Below are positions 13,301-13,396 of a DNA stretch of 13,396 nucleotides, piece after piece. The notes beneath the pieces are model-generated. The model ran no database searches and was not told the origin of the DNA. It saw nothing but the letters and a program-made list of their open reading frames with translations. The stretch spans positions 1 to 13,396 of the forward strand of contig WQUG01000038.1 in the NCBI GenBank assembly GCA_009785855.1. The letters run 5' to 3'. How positions within the stretch are numbered: the first letter of the stretch is position 1; every line of letters begins with the position of its first letter. The stretch is from Actinomycetes bacterium (GTDB lineage Bacteria > Actinomycetota > Coriobacteriia > WRKU01 > WQUG01). Position numbers and translations under genes: made by a program.

Positions 13301-13396
13301 GGGAGTGCTCCCATGCAGGCCCCGCATTACCGGCGCCGTCGTTTCGGTCGCGCGGTGCGCCCGCGCCTCTCAGCCACCCGCAGGCAGCTCCCGATC
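13301..13396 (-). ncRNA. TPP riboswitch (THI element) in the thiT leader, 5' end outside window
   Basis: The RNA would sense thiamine diphosphate and repress thiT-thiN. On the minus strand, P3 is GCTGCC (13388-13383) paired with GGTGGC (13378-13373) over a TGCG loop. It is followed directly by the near-invariant TGAGA (13372-13368). A facultative hairpin has arms GCGCGG and CCGCGC (13366-13350). P5 has arms GGCGCCG and CGGGGCC with one G-G mismatch around GTAATG (13330-13325). GCATGGGA (13316-13309) stands for the usual GCGUAGGGA. P2 may be TCGG/CCGA. The P4 sequence CCUGAUC is poorly kept, and the 5' arm of P1 is beyond the window. The thiT-thiN context supports the call strongly. Confidence 0.78.

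Noticed and set aside
13301..13312. GGGAGCACTCCC hairpin upstream of thiT as a terminator
   Set aside because: The stem is only 4-5 bp and the following bases (TCGTCGTTTCCCC) are not a U-run, so it is not an intrinsic terminator. It more likely belongs to the aptamer's closing region.

Overview
This is a high-GC bacterial chromosome segment made almost entirely of tightly packed housekeeping genes. All but one gene lie on the minus strand. The gene content and order, an actinobacterial SepIVA-like protein, a thiamine transporter of the ThiT type and a FakA/FakB pair together suggest a high-GC Gram-positive, most likely a member of the Coriobacteriia (Olsenella/Atopobium/Collinsella-type). That assignment is inference from recalled families and synteny, not from a search.

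Layout, read right to left in the direction of transcription. (1) 13396-12063: a thiamine salvage unit, with a TPP-riboswitch-like leader cut by the window edge, then thiT (thiamine uptake) and thiN (thiamine pyrophosphokinase) overlapping by 8 nt. (2) 12063-11749: rpmB (L28), the only plus-strand gene, with its own promoter and an intrinsic terminator facing thiN. (3) 11744-5641: from a strong extended -10 promoter placed back to back with the rpmB promoter, a compact run of asp23-like, fakA, degV/fakB, recG, rsmD and coaD, with junctions from a 4-nt overlap to a 14-nt gap. (4) 5640-3574: a 116-nt gap with a candidate promoter, then a DivIVA/SepIVA-like coiled-coil gene, rpmF (L32), plsX and acpP. 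(5) 3573-1: a 14-bp hairpin, then rnc and smc. smc runs off the left edge, leaving 928 codons (head N-half, coiled coil, hinge and part of the return coil).

Functionally the window joins lipid precursor metabolism (FakA and FakB make acyl-phosphate from free fatty acids, PlsX exchanges acyl-phosphate with acyl-ACP, AcpP carries the chains), CoA synthesis (CoaD), ribosome parts and rRNA modification (L28, L32, RsmD, RNase III), DNA repair and chromosome organisation (RecG, SMC), septum or envelope growth (SepIVA-like) and thiamine salvage. The order resembles the Bacillus subtilis thiN-rpmB-yloU-yloV-recG-plsX-acpA-rnc-smc locus, with the rsmD-coaD-rpmF block, which lies elsewhere in Bacillus, placed between recG and plsX.

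I found no phage, transposon, CRISPR array, tRNA, rRNA or defence system. The most interesting sequence-level signal is the thiT leader. A 9-nt segment of the presumed TPP aptamer is nearly a copy of the segment running from the Shine-Dalgarno end through the start codon, and both are complementary to one linker segment between them. This gives a readable model of a translational switch.
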